A stretch of 64,000 nt of DNA from Chlorokybus atmophyticus (GCA_009103225.1 RHPI01000772.1:735987-799986); one strand, 5' to 3'. Counted from the first letter of the stretch, positions 14,530 to 25,226 are shown. Notes: generated from the sequence alone by a model not told the origin. Program-made: numbers and translations.

Positions 14530-15216
14530 ATGAGCAGGCCCACCCCGTTCTCCCCAATAGACGAGGGTGACCTCAGCAGTTGGAGCCCAACCACCAACCT
14601 CACCTACGAGCGGACCAGTGACGGGAGCATCGACCGCAGCAGCAGAGGCTCGCGCTCCATCTCCAGCTTCACCCCGCTCCACTCTACTCCTCGTCATCAA
14701 GCTTCTCCACTATCATCGGACAGCGACGACAACGAGATGGAGTCCTCCAGTTCAACCACATCCCTGCGCTTCTCCGGACGTGCCGGCACCACCTCGCTGG
14801 ATGAGTTCATCATCAAGTTCCACTCCAAGATGCGGCAGCAAGCGCTGAAGAACAAAGACTGGTCAGATGAGATCTCTTTCCACATTGCTGCTCAGTATCT
14901 TGATCATGAAGCACACGATGTCTGGAAGTCCGTTGCTGAACTGCATCGAGTAGACGGCTATGGCGAGCTTGCCAGCACCATAGCATCTGCATCTCTGCAC
15001 CGTCCAGCAGGTGTCGTTCCACCTGCCACTTCAGTTGCAGTAACAGGCTTGTCCATAGCTGCAGCTCTCAAGCAGGCAGAGGAGGAGGAACCAGAGTTGG
15101 TACTTGTCAACTTGACCCCTGTAGAAGTTGAGTCCAAGTCCAAGTTGGATGCTGCTCTGAGCGAGTCGACACGCCTGACTCTGAACTACAGCAGGCCCCC
15201 TTGGCTACACCCTTAA
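14530..15216 (+). CDS. Gypsy gag, N-terminal part
   Basis: The 228-codon frame starts with MSRPTPFSPIDEGD and has a Ser/Thr-rich N-terminus. The helical block from residue 98, SLDEFIIKFHSKMRQQAL..WSDEISFHIAAQYLDHEAHDVW, has the pattern of retrotransposon capsid proteins (helix, 'F...L.g.A..W'). The related gag at 28.0-26.5 kb has matching text (SLREFIVKFKAE, YLKYEAYTVY). The frame ends early at 15214. The next frame (TLKEAFETAQAIHKRL) continues the protein, so a frame change lies between about 15100 and 15190. Confidence 0.68.
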   Translation: MSRPTPFSPIDEGDLSSWSPTTNLTYERTSDGSIDRSSRGSRSISSFTPLHSTPRHQASPLSSDSDDNEMESSSSTTSLRFSGRAGTTSLDEFIIKFHSKMRQQALKNKDWSDEISFHIAAQYLDHEAHDVWKSVAELHRVDGYGELASTIASASLHRPAGVVPPATSVAVTGLSIAAALKQAEEEEPELVLVNLTPVEVESKSKLDAALSESTRLTLNYSRPPWLHP

Positions 15217-16500
15217 AGAAGCCTTCGAGACTGCACAAGCCATCCACAAGCGCTTGGTGTATGAGAAGGCAGTGCTGGACACCAACCGCAGCGCCGCACG
15301 GCCTGTAGTCAGCACGACAACTGAGCCTCCTCGCCGCGACCGTGGCCGGGACGCTCCACCAGCACGCGACAAAGGGAAACGGTCAGCTCATGCTGCACTT
15401 GCTGCCCCTGTGCTGTGTCATCGCTGTGGACGGCATGGGCACTACCAAAAGGAGTGCACCGAAGAATACTCAACATTGGTTTGCGACCACTGTCACAAGA
15501 CTGGTCATTTGGAGTCAGTCAGCTGGCTCAAGTTCCAAGAGTTGAGGCCCGCCAACAGCTACAACCACAACTACTCTGGTGGCTACAACAGCAACAACAC
15601 TGGAGGCCACACTGGCAACAACTTCAGTGGCTACAACAGCAACAACACTGGAGGCCACACTGGCAACCACTTCAGTGGCTACAATAGCAACAACACTGGA
15701 GCCCACAACAGCAACAACGCTGGTGGCAGTAACAACAACAACAACGCCAGTGTTCGCAAGGAAGAGCAAGGCTACAGGGGGAAGAACAGACCTCCTCAGC
15801 GTAAGGGACCAGAGACACGTCCGCGCGCTGCTGCTGTTGCCGCCAAGGCTTCAGCCAACCCACCAGCTGATGACCATATGGCAGCCCTCATGGCGCATAT
15901 GGCACGCTTAGAGGAAGACAAGGAGCAAGACTACCGCGCCTGCTACGCTGCCCGATGGGCGCTGATGGCTGCAAAACGCGAGAGAGACAGGAACACTCCG
16001 TCCCGCGTGCAACCATCACGACGAGCACGAGGGGAAGCTGCAACAACATTAGCAGGCACCTCCTCCGAAGCCACCAGTGGTGCTGCCTCCGCAGCAACAG
16101 CCACACCGGCTACAACGTCGACTCCACCAACGTCAGCAGCACCCACTTCAGTTGTACCACAACCTGGTACACCGATGGACACCGTGACACCGACACTGGT
16201 GAGCACAATGGCAATAGCCGCCATCTCTACCGAATCTGCACCAGTGAGCGGTGTACTTCCCACTGCAGCAGTGCCTCTGTCCGTAGGCGTTGAGACCACT
16301 CTTGCACCACTCACCGGTACCGTCGCAACTGCCGCAATTGCCATCATCGAGCCCGCTGTCTCTGCAGCGATGCGCGCAGCCACTCTGCCCGCTCTCGATG
16401 TCACTCAGGCTGTCCCAACTGGTCAGCAAGCTGAGCGGGCATGGGAGACCATCCTGCGCGGAGCAGACCCCACAACCATCGCTTTCGGTCGGGGGGGGAG
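15217..16500 (+). CDS. Gypsy gag, nucleocapsid part with zinc knuckle and Asn/Gly repeats
   Basis: The frame continues gag. A canonical CCHC knuckle CHRCGRHGHYQKEC (C-x2-C-x4-H-x4-C) lies near 15420-15460, followed at once by a second, incomplete knuckle (CDHCHKTGH, with no final Cys). Next come three 20-codon repeats rich in Asn/Gly (15583-15725), a basic stretch, and a long Ala/Thr/Pro-rich linker. The frame is lost at a run of eight G (16493-16500). The protein continues in the +1 frame, so a homopolymer error or real slippage there is likely. Confidence 0.7.
15583..15725 (+). repeat. Tandem 60-bp coding repeat (GYNSNNTGGHTGN)
   Basis: Three copies of a 60-base unit encode GYNSNNTGGHTGN-type text. 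They probably form a flexible RNA-binding linker next to the zinc knuckle. Confidence 0.85.
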
Positions 16501-18885
16501 CGCACCACGCGTGTCGCCCGCGATGATCGCGTCTTCCCATTACCAGAGGTTCACACCCTTTCAGCACTCACTCAACACCAATTGGAAGATGAGATCCTTG
16601 CTGGCACTGCACCTCCGATGCGTGACAGGGTGTTTTTGATCAGCTACAGCCCACCTGTAGTGTTGGAGTTGGCCCTGCAGCTGTTCTGGGCGTTGCACAA
16701 CAACATGCAGACCGCCCCGCGCCAGCCTGCACACATGCCAACCACCACCTTTGAACCCAGCCCGCTGGACACGTATTGGGACTGCCGAGACACCGTCCAG
16801 CAGCGCATCGCCGATGCAGCCGACCTGCCTTTGGGCACTGATGAAGCACTCGGACCTCCTACAACCGCTCGTCTTCATCAGCGCTACCACGCACTGGAAC
16901 AAGCATATCATTGGCGACAGGATCAAGCTGCCGCCATTGCTGCACGTGAACAAGCTCTTGAAGCTACGCGTGCACCAATACCTCAGTCACTAGCTGTTGG
17001 TCCATCCTCCAGCACCACTCCGCTCTTCGTCGAGACCAGCTCTGACCAAGCGAGGGCGTTGGCTCAACAAATCTGGGGGGTGATCGCCCCGTTGCTGCCT
17101 GCGCTGGTGGAGGATCTACCTGAGGACCAAAGGGAGCCAGGGAGGGGCTACCTTACACCACAAGGGTGTACACAAAGAGATGGAGCAGGACTGGTTGGAG
17201 AGCAACAACTACGCACTGCTCTGTTGCGACAAGCAACCATGCTGCATCGGCAAGAAGGCATTGGACTTCGGCAGATGCTTGGGATGCGAGACAATGGCAA
17301 CGCGGCACGCGCACGGTTAGTGACGTGGCTGGTCACCAACCATCCCGCGATCCCGTTGTTCGCTTTCGGCGCCAGAATAGCGTGGGTGGACGCATTCCTT
17401 CGCTCCATACGGCAAGCCTATGATGAAGTGGCTTTCGCCGCCACTGACACTCTGGAGGGAGCTCTGGAGGCTATACTGAGTTTGCCAGGAGTGGAGGCAG
17501 GACGTCAGCGCAGGTGCATCGCCGCTGCTTACGAGCAGCATGTCCAACAGCCAGAGACAAGTCTCACTGTACGCGCACGAGCAATAACAGTGCTGAAAGT
17601 GGGAGTGGTCAACGGCAGATGGGACGCTTACATGGCGGGGATCCTCAGGGTGCCCACCATCACTCACGACATGAGAGCGCGGCTCCTACGCGTAGTGTAC
17701 CTGCAGCCCATGCCTCAGAACCATCGCTGGATAGACGTGAACAACAATGCGACGGCTACATGGGAAGGTACACTAGTCAGAGAGGCAGCCCATGCTGTGC
17801 GATGGACCTATGCAGAGGAGCAGGCTGCACGAGAGGCAGTCCCGCAAACACCAAGTCCTCCAGGGTTCCCGCCACAGCCACTGGCCACTCCTCCTGGCAT
17901 GACAACAGCTGCACAGAGGGTCAACCCTCCTGCACCTCCACTTGGACAGGTTGCAGCAGCACCTCCAGTGCCTAGGCCACCACGCGTGTACCAGCAACCG
18001 CGACAAGGACGGTTTGGACAAAGCCGAGGACAAGGAGGCCCACAAGATCCATCAAGCAGAGGAGCCCTGGCTGCCCTACGGTCAGGCCCCGCAGATGAGA
18101 GTGAAGCAACAGTCTCTCCACGCAAGAAGTTCCGTCGCTTCGAGAGGCTGCGCATCAACGCCAATGCAGCCATGATCGCCAACCAAGACAAGCACGTGAC
18201 CGTCAATGGTCGGGCACCCAAACGCGTGATGCTGGACACTGGAGCACAGCCTGTCATCATTGGGCGCTACCTCGCACGAGATCTCGGCATCACCAGCGCA
18301 AAGCTGCTTCCCTGTCCCTACCAGCTGGACACCGCAACCGACAACCGCGACAAGGTGCTCGGCCTTACCAAGCACACTGTGAGCATCCGCCTCACAGGAC
18401 TAAACCCTTCCCACAGCACCGAGATTGTACAAAGGTGTGTGGTCACCGATGCCGGGTCTTTTGACCTACTGCTGGGACAGGACTTCAACTTCCCTGTTGG
18501 CATGGGGATGGACTGCTGGACTGAGCAGGCATGGTTCCGACCGCATTGGGATGAGGATGATGGAGAGGAGCAGGGATTCCTACCTCTCGAGCTGGTGGCC
18601 AAGGCCCGCTCGCAACGAAGGTCGGCCGCAGCAGCCACCCACAGTCCTACAGAAAGCTCACGCGTGCCTCGTGCCCGAACGCAGCCGAGGACAACTGCAA
18701 CGAGCTCGAGCCCGAGCCTAAATTTTGAAGCGGACTCTCCTACACCGTACAATGAGTCTCATGAGACTGTCACCAAAGAAGTGGCCTTTCAGGAGCCATC
18801 CGAGCGTCGCTGGAGCGCACAAGTAGCAGCACACATGCTACTGACTACTGACAAGGCCTCAGCTCACTGCACACTTCCCTGTCTA
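16487..18885 (+). CDS. Gypsy polyprotein middle part with aspartic protease
   Basis: The open frame runs from before 16500 to 19057, but the element's protein leaves it at about 18870. The first 500 residues are helical and Pro/Ala/Gln-rich with no known domain (possibly a second capsid-like or linker region). Near 18180-18500 a retropepsin fold is clear: VNGRAPKRVMLDTGAQPVIIG has the catalytic D-T-G, and later FDLLLGQDF gives the 'LLG' strand. The protease would cut gag and pol products. The reading frame downstream (HFPVYRDQATVQK) is +1 relative to this one, so gag-pro and pol are joined by a frame change. Confidence 0.72.
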
Positions 18886-18889
18886 CAGA

Positions 18890-20130
18890 GACCAGGCTAC
18901 AGTGCAGAAGCAGTACCACATAGCTACTGGAGTTGTGGAGTTCCACATGTTCCGCCGACAACAAGGCATCACCGTGCTGGAGCTGTTCGGAGGCATAGGC
19001 AGTGGGCTTGCGGCTGTCCTCAACACAGGAACAACAGTCACCAAGTACCTCTACTGTGACCCTGACCCTCATGCACAGGAGGCTCTGAGCCATCATTTCA
19101 AATGTCGTAAGTTACGACAGCTGCACCAGCACTACCCGCAGCAGTTACCGCTGTCGGCACTGCAAGGGAGCCAGAAGGCTCTGCCGCAGGACATCCGCTG
19201 GATTACCAAGGATCACCTGCAAGACATTGACCTGCTGATAGCAGGATGGGAGTGTCAAGGGCACTCCAGGACAGGCAGAGGCCAAGGGCTTTCTGATCCT
19301 CGCTCACAGCTGTTCTGGGAGCTGATGAGATTTATCAAACTCCTGCAGACTAGTCAGGTCGCTAGGCCCTTGGGGTACATCGTCGAGAATGTGCACTCCG
19401 AGGATGACAAGCGGCATCACGTCGCCAAGGCCTATCGACAAGTATGCTCCTTGCTGGGGCATCCTCTTAAAATCAACGCCGCGCGTCATGGATCTCGCGC
19501 ACACCGCGTCCGCGCCAAGTGGACCAACCTGGCCATTGTGGAGGACCTGTTTCTGGCAGAGTACCAATACAGCAAGCGGCCGCGGAATCTCGTCGTCGAT
19601 GACATTCTGGACCCTGGACGCACAGCGCAACCGGTCACATGCCTTGATCACCACCACTTCTACCAGTGCAACCAGCCTGGTCAGCCGCGCCGCGCACTAC
19701 CCGCACTTGTATCCTATCCAGGCTCCTACGCGTTCCGCAATGGAAGCGACGGCATGGTGTTAGACTCTAACACTGGACAGCTGGAAGAACCCAATGCTCG
19801 TGAGCGCGAGCGTGCTATGGGATTCTCTGCAGGCAGCAACACAGGCTCCACGTTGACAACCCGTCAACAGTGTCAGTTGTTAGGGCGTGCCATGGATCAG
19901 AACAGCATGGTGTGGTACTTGGAATTGTGCTTTGCTCTCCAGGACCGCCATGTGTCCTTCCAGGAGCTCGAACACCTGGCTAGGGGGTGGATTGCTCGCT
20001 TTTTAAAGACCAAAGCAGCACACACCGCCCTCGAGACCGCCCACATGGAGGAGCAGGCAGCAGTCACTGTGGAAGACATTCTAGTGGTCGCCAACGCTAC
20101 CTCGTGGTCCCACGCCATTGGACCGCTGGC
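18890..20130 (+). CDS. Gypsy pol: C5-cytosine DNA methyltransferase domain
   Basis: The domain lies between protease and RT in the pol frame. Motif I is VLELFGGIGSG (from 18974; SAM binding). The motif II-like acid is in YLYCDPDPHAQ. Motif IV reads GWECQGHSR (Cys codon 19253-19255), so the nucleophile Cys is kept but the usual Pro before it is Glu. Motif VI ENV is at 19385-19393. The motif VIII-like RAHRVRAKW, the motif IX region PNARERERAMGF and the motif X-like QQCQLLGRAMDQNSM follow in order to about 19925. Length (about 340 residues) fits a compact catalytic domain with a short target-recognition part. It would methylate cytosine in DNA. Methyltransferases captured by LTR elements are known from dinoflagellate and charophyte genomes. 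Activity with Glu in motif IV is uncertain. Confidence 0.85.
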
Positions 20131-21640
20131 CACAGGTCAGACTCGAGAGCAACTCGAGGCTCTCCTCAACAAGTGGAGGAGCCAATTCAGCTTTAATGTG
20201 AAGGAGCTGGGCATCTGCTCAGCATACCAGATGGACATTAAACTAGTGGACACCGAACCGGTGTTCAGAAGACAGTACCGCCTCTCCAAGCTAGAAGAAG
20301 ACTTGGTGGAACAGAGGTGCAAGGCGCCGCTAGATGCAGGCCTGATCGAGGAGTCCACATCGGACTTTGCGGCCGCGACCGTCATGCCCTTGAAAAAAGA
20401 TTCAGCAGGCAACTGGACAGACCGGCGCATGTGTGGCGACTCTCGCCCCCTCAACAACAAGACCAAGCAGGACAGATATCCAATGCCTACTGCAGAAGGC
20501 ATCTTTGATGATGTAGGAGACTGCACGGTCTTTAGTATCCTGAATATGCGCCAAGGGTACAACCAGATCGCCATCAAGGAGGAGGACAAGCACAAGACTT
20601 CCTTCTGGGGAAACCGGCAGCTGTACCAGTGGAAGGTCATGCCCTTCGGACTGAAGAACGCTCCGGCCAAGTTCGAGCGCGTCATGGACAAAGCCCTCAA
20701 GGGGTTGGACTTCGCACGCTGCTACATTGACGACATCCTCATCTTCAGTCACAGCAATAAGGAGCATCTCCAGCACATCAAAGAGGTGCTGCAGAGGCTG
20801 AAGGAAGTCGGGATGACGGTGCACCCTGACATGTGCACCTTCTTCACCCATAAGGTACCCTACCTAAGACACATGATTGTGCCCCATGGAGTGTACGTAC
20901 AGCAGGCCAAAGTGGAGGCACTGGTGGCTATCCCTGCCCCCACAGACCTCACGCGGCTGCGGGCCTTCCTCGGCCTTGCCAACTATTACCGCCGGTTTGT
21001 CAAGGGTTTTGCCAAGATCGCAAGGCCTCTCAACGAACTACCGAAGAAGGACACCGAGTTCTTGTGGAAGGAGGCACAACAGGAGGCCTTTCAGAAGCTG
21101 AAGCTCCGCCTCACCACCGCTCCCATTCTGCAACGCCCTGACTACACCAGGTCATTCATCCTGCACACAGACTGGAGCAAGCTCGGCATGGGGGCCGTGC
21201 TCGTACAGCACGACAACAACAAGAAGGAGCGCGTAGTGTCGTACGCCAGCCGCAGCAACAACAGTGCTGAGGCCAACTACAGCAGCTACGAAGGGGAGTG
21301 TCTCGCCGCAGTGTGGGCCATCTCCTTCTTCCGACCCTTCCTGTTTGAACGGCAGTTCCAACTGGTCACTGACCATCAACCCCTCAAGTGGCTAATGAAC
21401 AACCAGCACTTGACAGGAAAGTTAGCACGATGGGCGCTGCTGCTCCAGGAGTACGACTTCGAGGTGGAACACCGCGCAGGCCTTGCCAACCAGGATGCGG
21501 ATGGCCTCAGCCGTAACCCCCACCTCAGCACCAACGACGCCACAGGCGCCGGACATGAGTTGGGTCCTACAGCTGCACCTTCAGGTGTGGCCACCATGTT
21601 CGCTGTCGCTGCGCTACGCTCAGGACTCAGATCGCTGAGG
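20131..21640 (+). CDS. Gypsy pol: reverse transcriptase and RNase H
   Basis: The frame is continuous with the methyltransferase (open to 21832). RT blocks are in order: YRLSKLEEDLVEQ, KDSAGNWTDRRMCGDSRPLN, KVMPFGLKNAPAKFERVMD and the catalytic CYIDDILIFSHS (Y-x-D-D, about 20720). Then come FLGLANYYRRFVKGF and an RNase H domain with HTDWSKLGMGAVL (first Asp), YSSYEGECLA (Glu) and VTDHQPLKWL (Asp), ending with NQDADGLSRNP. All catalytic acids are present. After about 21640 the frame drifts into non-pol text and the protein continues in the +2 frame at 21658. Confidence 0.9.
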
Positions 21641-21649
21641 CAGCAGCAG

Positions 21650-22990
21650 ACGGGGACATGCCCGCTCTTGAGCCCGCCATCACTACCACAGATCCTTTAT
21701 CAGAAGAAGCGATTGCTGCCGACCCTGAGGTGGATGATGAGGAGCTGGCACCCACCGACACACGACAGGACATCAAGCTGGACGAGCCATCCCTCGCACT
21801 GCTTCAGACTGGACAACTTCCATCAGGCATGAGCGCACGCGAGAAAGACCGCGTCCGGCAAAGCACTCAGCGTTACCGCTGGGCCAACGACAGGCTGTAT
21901 CAACGGATACAAGATGCAGATCAGGAGGTCCCCACACTAGCTGCACGTGAAGGCATCATCTCCTCCCTTCACACCGAGCTCGGGCACTTCGGTGTCAAGC
22001 GCACGGTCAGCCTGGTCAGGACCCAGTACTGGTGGTATGGGGTGCACAGACAGGTGCGGGAGTTCGTCAGCAACTGTTAGCAGTGTGACATGGTTCGCGC
22101 CAGCCTCAACACGCGCAACGCCACCTTGCATCCCCTTCCCATTTTCGGGTTGTTCTACCGCTGGGGACTGGACATCCTCGGAGACCTAGCGCCCTCAGCG
22201 CGAGGCAACCGCTACATCCTCGTCATGATCGAGCACTTCTCCAAGTGGGTGGAGCTGGTGCCCCTGCCCGACAAGAGCAGTGAGGGAGTAGCCCAGGCTT
22301 TCCTCTCCCATGTACTCGGACGCTTCGGCAGCTGCGCTGAAGTCATCACCGACCAGGGTACGGAGTTCAGAGGAGCCTTCGACAAGCTTATCGACAGATG
22401 CTTCATCGACCACCGTCGCACCTCACGCGACCACCCGCAGGCCGACGGCCTCGCCGAGCGTACCGTGCAGACCATCAAAAAGGCACTGCGCAAGTACGTC
22501 CTCACCTACGAGAAGAATACCTAGGATGATCACCTCCCATGGGTAGCAATGGGCTACCGGCTGTCCAAGCAGGCAGCTCTGCGAGAGTACAGCCCATACT
22601 ATCTACTATTCGAAAGGCAGCCATTGCTCCCTTTCCACGCACAGCAGGAGGTCGACAGAGTGGTGGACAATCTTGACAACCCCGACGAGATGTTGTATGA
22701 TCTGACAGTGCGCAGTGCGCTGTTCGAACACACAGTCCCCATGGCCTTCAACAACCTGCGCATCGCGCAGCACCGCGACACGCTGCGTTACGAGCGTGTG
22801 CGCAGTGGTTTCTACAAGGAGCGGGAGCGCCGCTTCGAGTCAGGAGACTTCGTCTACCGTATGGCATCTACACGCGACACCCTCGATACCTCCGTCGGGC
22901 GTGCTGTCTACAAGGTATTGAAGGTGCACCCCACAGGGGTACTGGACCTGCTGGGACAACGAGGCGAGCGCATGAAGGACAGCATGGTCA
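21650..22990 (+). CDS. Gypsy pol: integrase
   Basis: The HHCC zinc domain starts with SLHTELGHFGVKRT; its Cys pair (SNC..QC) is split by a TAG at 22078-22080. The catalytic core has DILGDL (D), VITDQGTEF (D) and HPQADGLAERTVQ (E), the D,D-35-E triad. A second in-frame TAG (22522-22524) precedes the conserved PWVAMGYRLSKQ. The C-terminal part holds a basic RYERVRSGFYKERER block and a GDFVY...VYKVLKVHPTGVLDL strand set, like the usual integrase tail. The frame is lost at about 22985. Both TAGs are single-base lesions or readthrough sites; I cannot tell which. Confidence 0.85.
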
Positions 22991-22991
22991 A

Positions 22992-23230
22992 CTGCGCCCT
23001 GTCATCTCCCCTACATTGCTGGCTTCACCAAGATCCAGCACCCGCGTCCGCTGCGCAGCACCCGATGCGAGAAGTGTGGCAGCGCCGACGACGACCCATT
23101 GATGATGTTATGCGACGGCTGTAATCAAGGCATGCACTGCTACTGCCTTGACCCTCCACTGGACGCAGTACCCTTGTGGGAGTACTGGTGCGATGACTGC
23201 CGCATCAACGGTCCCCCACACAGTCGGTAG
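22992..23230 (+). CDS. Gypsy pol C-terminus: PHD finger
   Basis: In the frame +1 to the integrase, text starting CHLPYIAGFTKIQHPRPL continues pol. It leads into a C4-H-C3 zinc finger: CEKC (from 23066), CDGC, MHCYC, WCDDC, ending with TAG at 23228-23230. The spacing and the acidic stretch before CDGC match PHD fingers, which read histone H3 tails. Chromoviruses carry a chromodomain at this place, so a PHD finger could similarly steer integration to marked chromatin. That function is inference. Confidence 0.82.
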
Positions 23231-23296
23231 GAACTGAGTTCTGGANATCGAGTTCTGGAGCAGAGAGCTACCCCAGAATCTCAGGGGGGGGTGGCT

Positions 23297-23530
23297 TGTT
23301 GATTGTGTGCACTACGACACAGTCTGTACACAAAGGTGGCGAGCGGCATCGGCTCGTCCACTGCACTGAACACCGCGTAGGCTCATCTTCAAGCCTATGC
23401 CTCCAATTGGGGGGTTGTCTTTTGCTTGCATGACTCCGATGCAATGCACGGCACTAGCATGCGTGCAGCACTAGCACTCCTCCGCAGCCTGTCCGAGACA
23501 AGGTTGCCCTCGACCATGGCAGGCACGACA
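23297..23530 (+). repeat. 234-bp unit, copy 1 (before the 3' LTR-like repeat)
   Basis: It runs from TGTTGATTGTGTGCAC to GGCACGACA and is nearly identical to 24188-24421. It starts right after the polypurine tract, where the 3' LTR should begin. Confidence 0.9.
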
Positions 23531-23531
23531 G

Positions 23532-24191
23532 CTGTCATGCCATCTACCCTCGCATGCCAGTCCTTCTCGAGCATGCCTACACCCAGCCCCACGCCCGGGC
23601 TACCAGCATGAAGACCGCGCGAGCCCCAGCCTACTGCTAGCTATTGTACCTCCCATGTAGCATGTAGCTAGGGCTACTTTATAGACATGTCTGTAGGGAC
23701 CGCGCGTAGCTGATCAGTTGTAAGTCTGTTAATAACACATGTGCTATACCGAGTCTTAGGGGATTTCCAAAATAGCATGAGGCCTCAATGTGACCGTTGG
23801 CCTAGTGCCCGCGTGGCAATGCACAGTCCTAGTTTGACATGTATAAATAGGAAGTCACGTCACCAGACTGGCTGGTGACACTGTAAGTGAGTACTGTGAG
23901 TACTAGGAGTACTAAGAAGTAAAGACTCTGTTTCTAAAGAGCTTGTGAAGCGACTTGAACTGGAAGCACGCTGTCCCGGTTGCCAAGAATTCCCTTACTA
24001 CGTGAGACACAGTGCCTGCTCTTGTGCGCTGTGCCTGTCATTGCTGTGAGCTTGGCGGTGGTGTGTTGTCTCAGCAGTCAGGGTGTTGTATCCATGTGTT
24101 GCACACTCATTCACCTCACTTAACAGTGTATCATATTATCCACTCATGCAAAGAACTGTGTCCACAGCACTACCTATCGTAGTGGCTTGTT
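23532..24191 (+). repeat. 3' LTR-like repeat of gypsy element
   Basis: Counterpart of 13675-14324, with TATA box at 23842-23849 and about 20 substitutions relative to the 5' copy. Confidence 0.78.
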
Positions 24192-24421
24192 GACTGTGTG
24201 CACTACGACACAGTCTGTACACAAAGGTGGCGAGCGGCATCGGCTCGTCCACTGCACTGAACACCGCGTAGGCTCATCTTCAAGCCTATGCCCACGATTG
24301 GGGGGTTGTCTTTTGCTTGCATGACTCCGATGCAATGCACGGCACTAGCATGCGTGCAGCACTAGCACTCCTCCGCAGCCTGTCCGAGACAAGGTTGCCC
24401 TCGACCATGGCAGGCACGACA
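24188..24421 (+). repeat. 234-bp unit, copy 2 (after the 3' LTR-like repeat)
   Basis: It repeats 23297-23530 and ends at the same GGCACGACA. The full LTR may be 23297-24187 (234 + 657 bp), with this copy the start of a second, truncated LTR. Confidence 0.85.
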
Positions 24422-24429
24422 GTTCACAT

Positions 24430-24670
24430 AGGTCAGGTTGGAACCTCTGCAACGATGACGTTGATTACTTGTTTCAGCGTCAGTGACATGAGACGTGGTG
24501 AGAGTATCAAGCGCCATAGACAAGTTCTTATGGCGCTTAAACGGAGTCACACGTGCACTTGTTTAGATACACGCAGTGAATGGAATTCTGATGTAACCAC
24601 GAAGCAGTCACGTACTTGTTGGCACTGTCATGGCACTGGCGCTGATGTCATCGATGAGATTATGATCATT
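24430..24670 (-). pseudogene. Coding-like fragment right of the gypsy element (minus)
   Basis: Minus-strand text with LSMALDTLTTSHVTDAE followed by a possible donor gtaatc. It may be an exon of the coiled-coil gene at 13.66-12.2 kb, separated from it by the gypsy insertion. This is weak evidence, because only position and strand link them. Confidence 0.25.
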
Positions 24671-24677
24671 TGAGATT

Positions 24678-25226
24678 TCAACAGGGTGCAGATGCTTGCA
24701 GCGACGGTGGTAGGGGGGTTGTTTGCTGCAAGGGCCACGTTCTAGCAATTGGCATAAAGGCACCAATGGTAGGATTGAAGTTGTGTTGTGCCATTGCAGC
24801 CCGACCCCAAATGGCAACAAGTAGATAAGCATGCATCCAATTAAAACCCCGCATGAATCCGTGCACTGTACGCTGTGCGATCATCAGAGAACAACATGCA
24901 CTCAAATTAAATTGACGGTGACATTGCGCATTGTTGGGCTCTCAAGCTGTGGAGCAGTTTTATATTCGATCGATGACACAAGTACAGCAGTACATCATGC
25001 CATGCATGCAAAGACTCACCAAATCCAACCAGCTATACTTAAGCAGGTCATCTTGCTGTTGGCGTGTTAAAGCATTGAAGGCGTCTTTGTGGATACCGCA
25101 ACTAAGGTGGGACCTGAAGTTCTGCGGTCCCACTCTGGCGATCCAGCCTTTGTGTATGCCTATGAGGTTGCAGCCGTATGCGGACGAAGTATTCTTGAAG
25201 GTGGCTCCACGCTGAGAACCCGCCAT
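24678..25226 (-). pseudogene. Decayed minus-strand ORF, unrecognised
   Basis: One frame from an ATG at 25226 (MAGSQRGATFKN) runs about 180 codons with only two stops in its middle (near 24955). It includes HKDAFNALTRQQQDDLLKY and FMRGFNWMHAYLLVAIWG. It could be the 5' part of the gene split by the gypsy element. No known domain. Confidence 0.33.

Larger units (their letters stand above)
13675..24421 (+). mobile_element. Ty3/gypsy-type LTR retrotransposon with DNA methyltransferase and PHD finger
   Basis: Two LTR-like direct repeats (13675-14324 and 23532-24191, roughly 97% identical by eye) flank a coding region in the order gag, zinc knuckle, protease, C5-methyltransferase, RT, RNase H, integrase, PHD finger. 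Integrase after RNase H defines the gypsy class. A G-rich polypurine tract (CAGGGGGGGGTGG, 23283-23294) precedes the 3' repeat. The coding region has about five frame changes and two in-frame TAGs, so this copy is damaged, though the catalytic motifs are mostly present. No clean 5-bp target duplication is visible. The ends look rearranged, with a 234-bp unit bracketing the 3' LTR. Confidence 0.85.

Noticed and set aside
15515-16567. Long antisense ORFs over the gag region
   Set aside because: They are shadows of the Asn/Gly- and Ala/Thr-rich coding text on the + strand.
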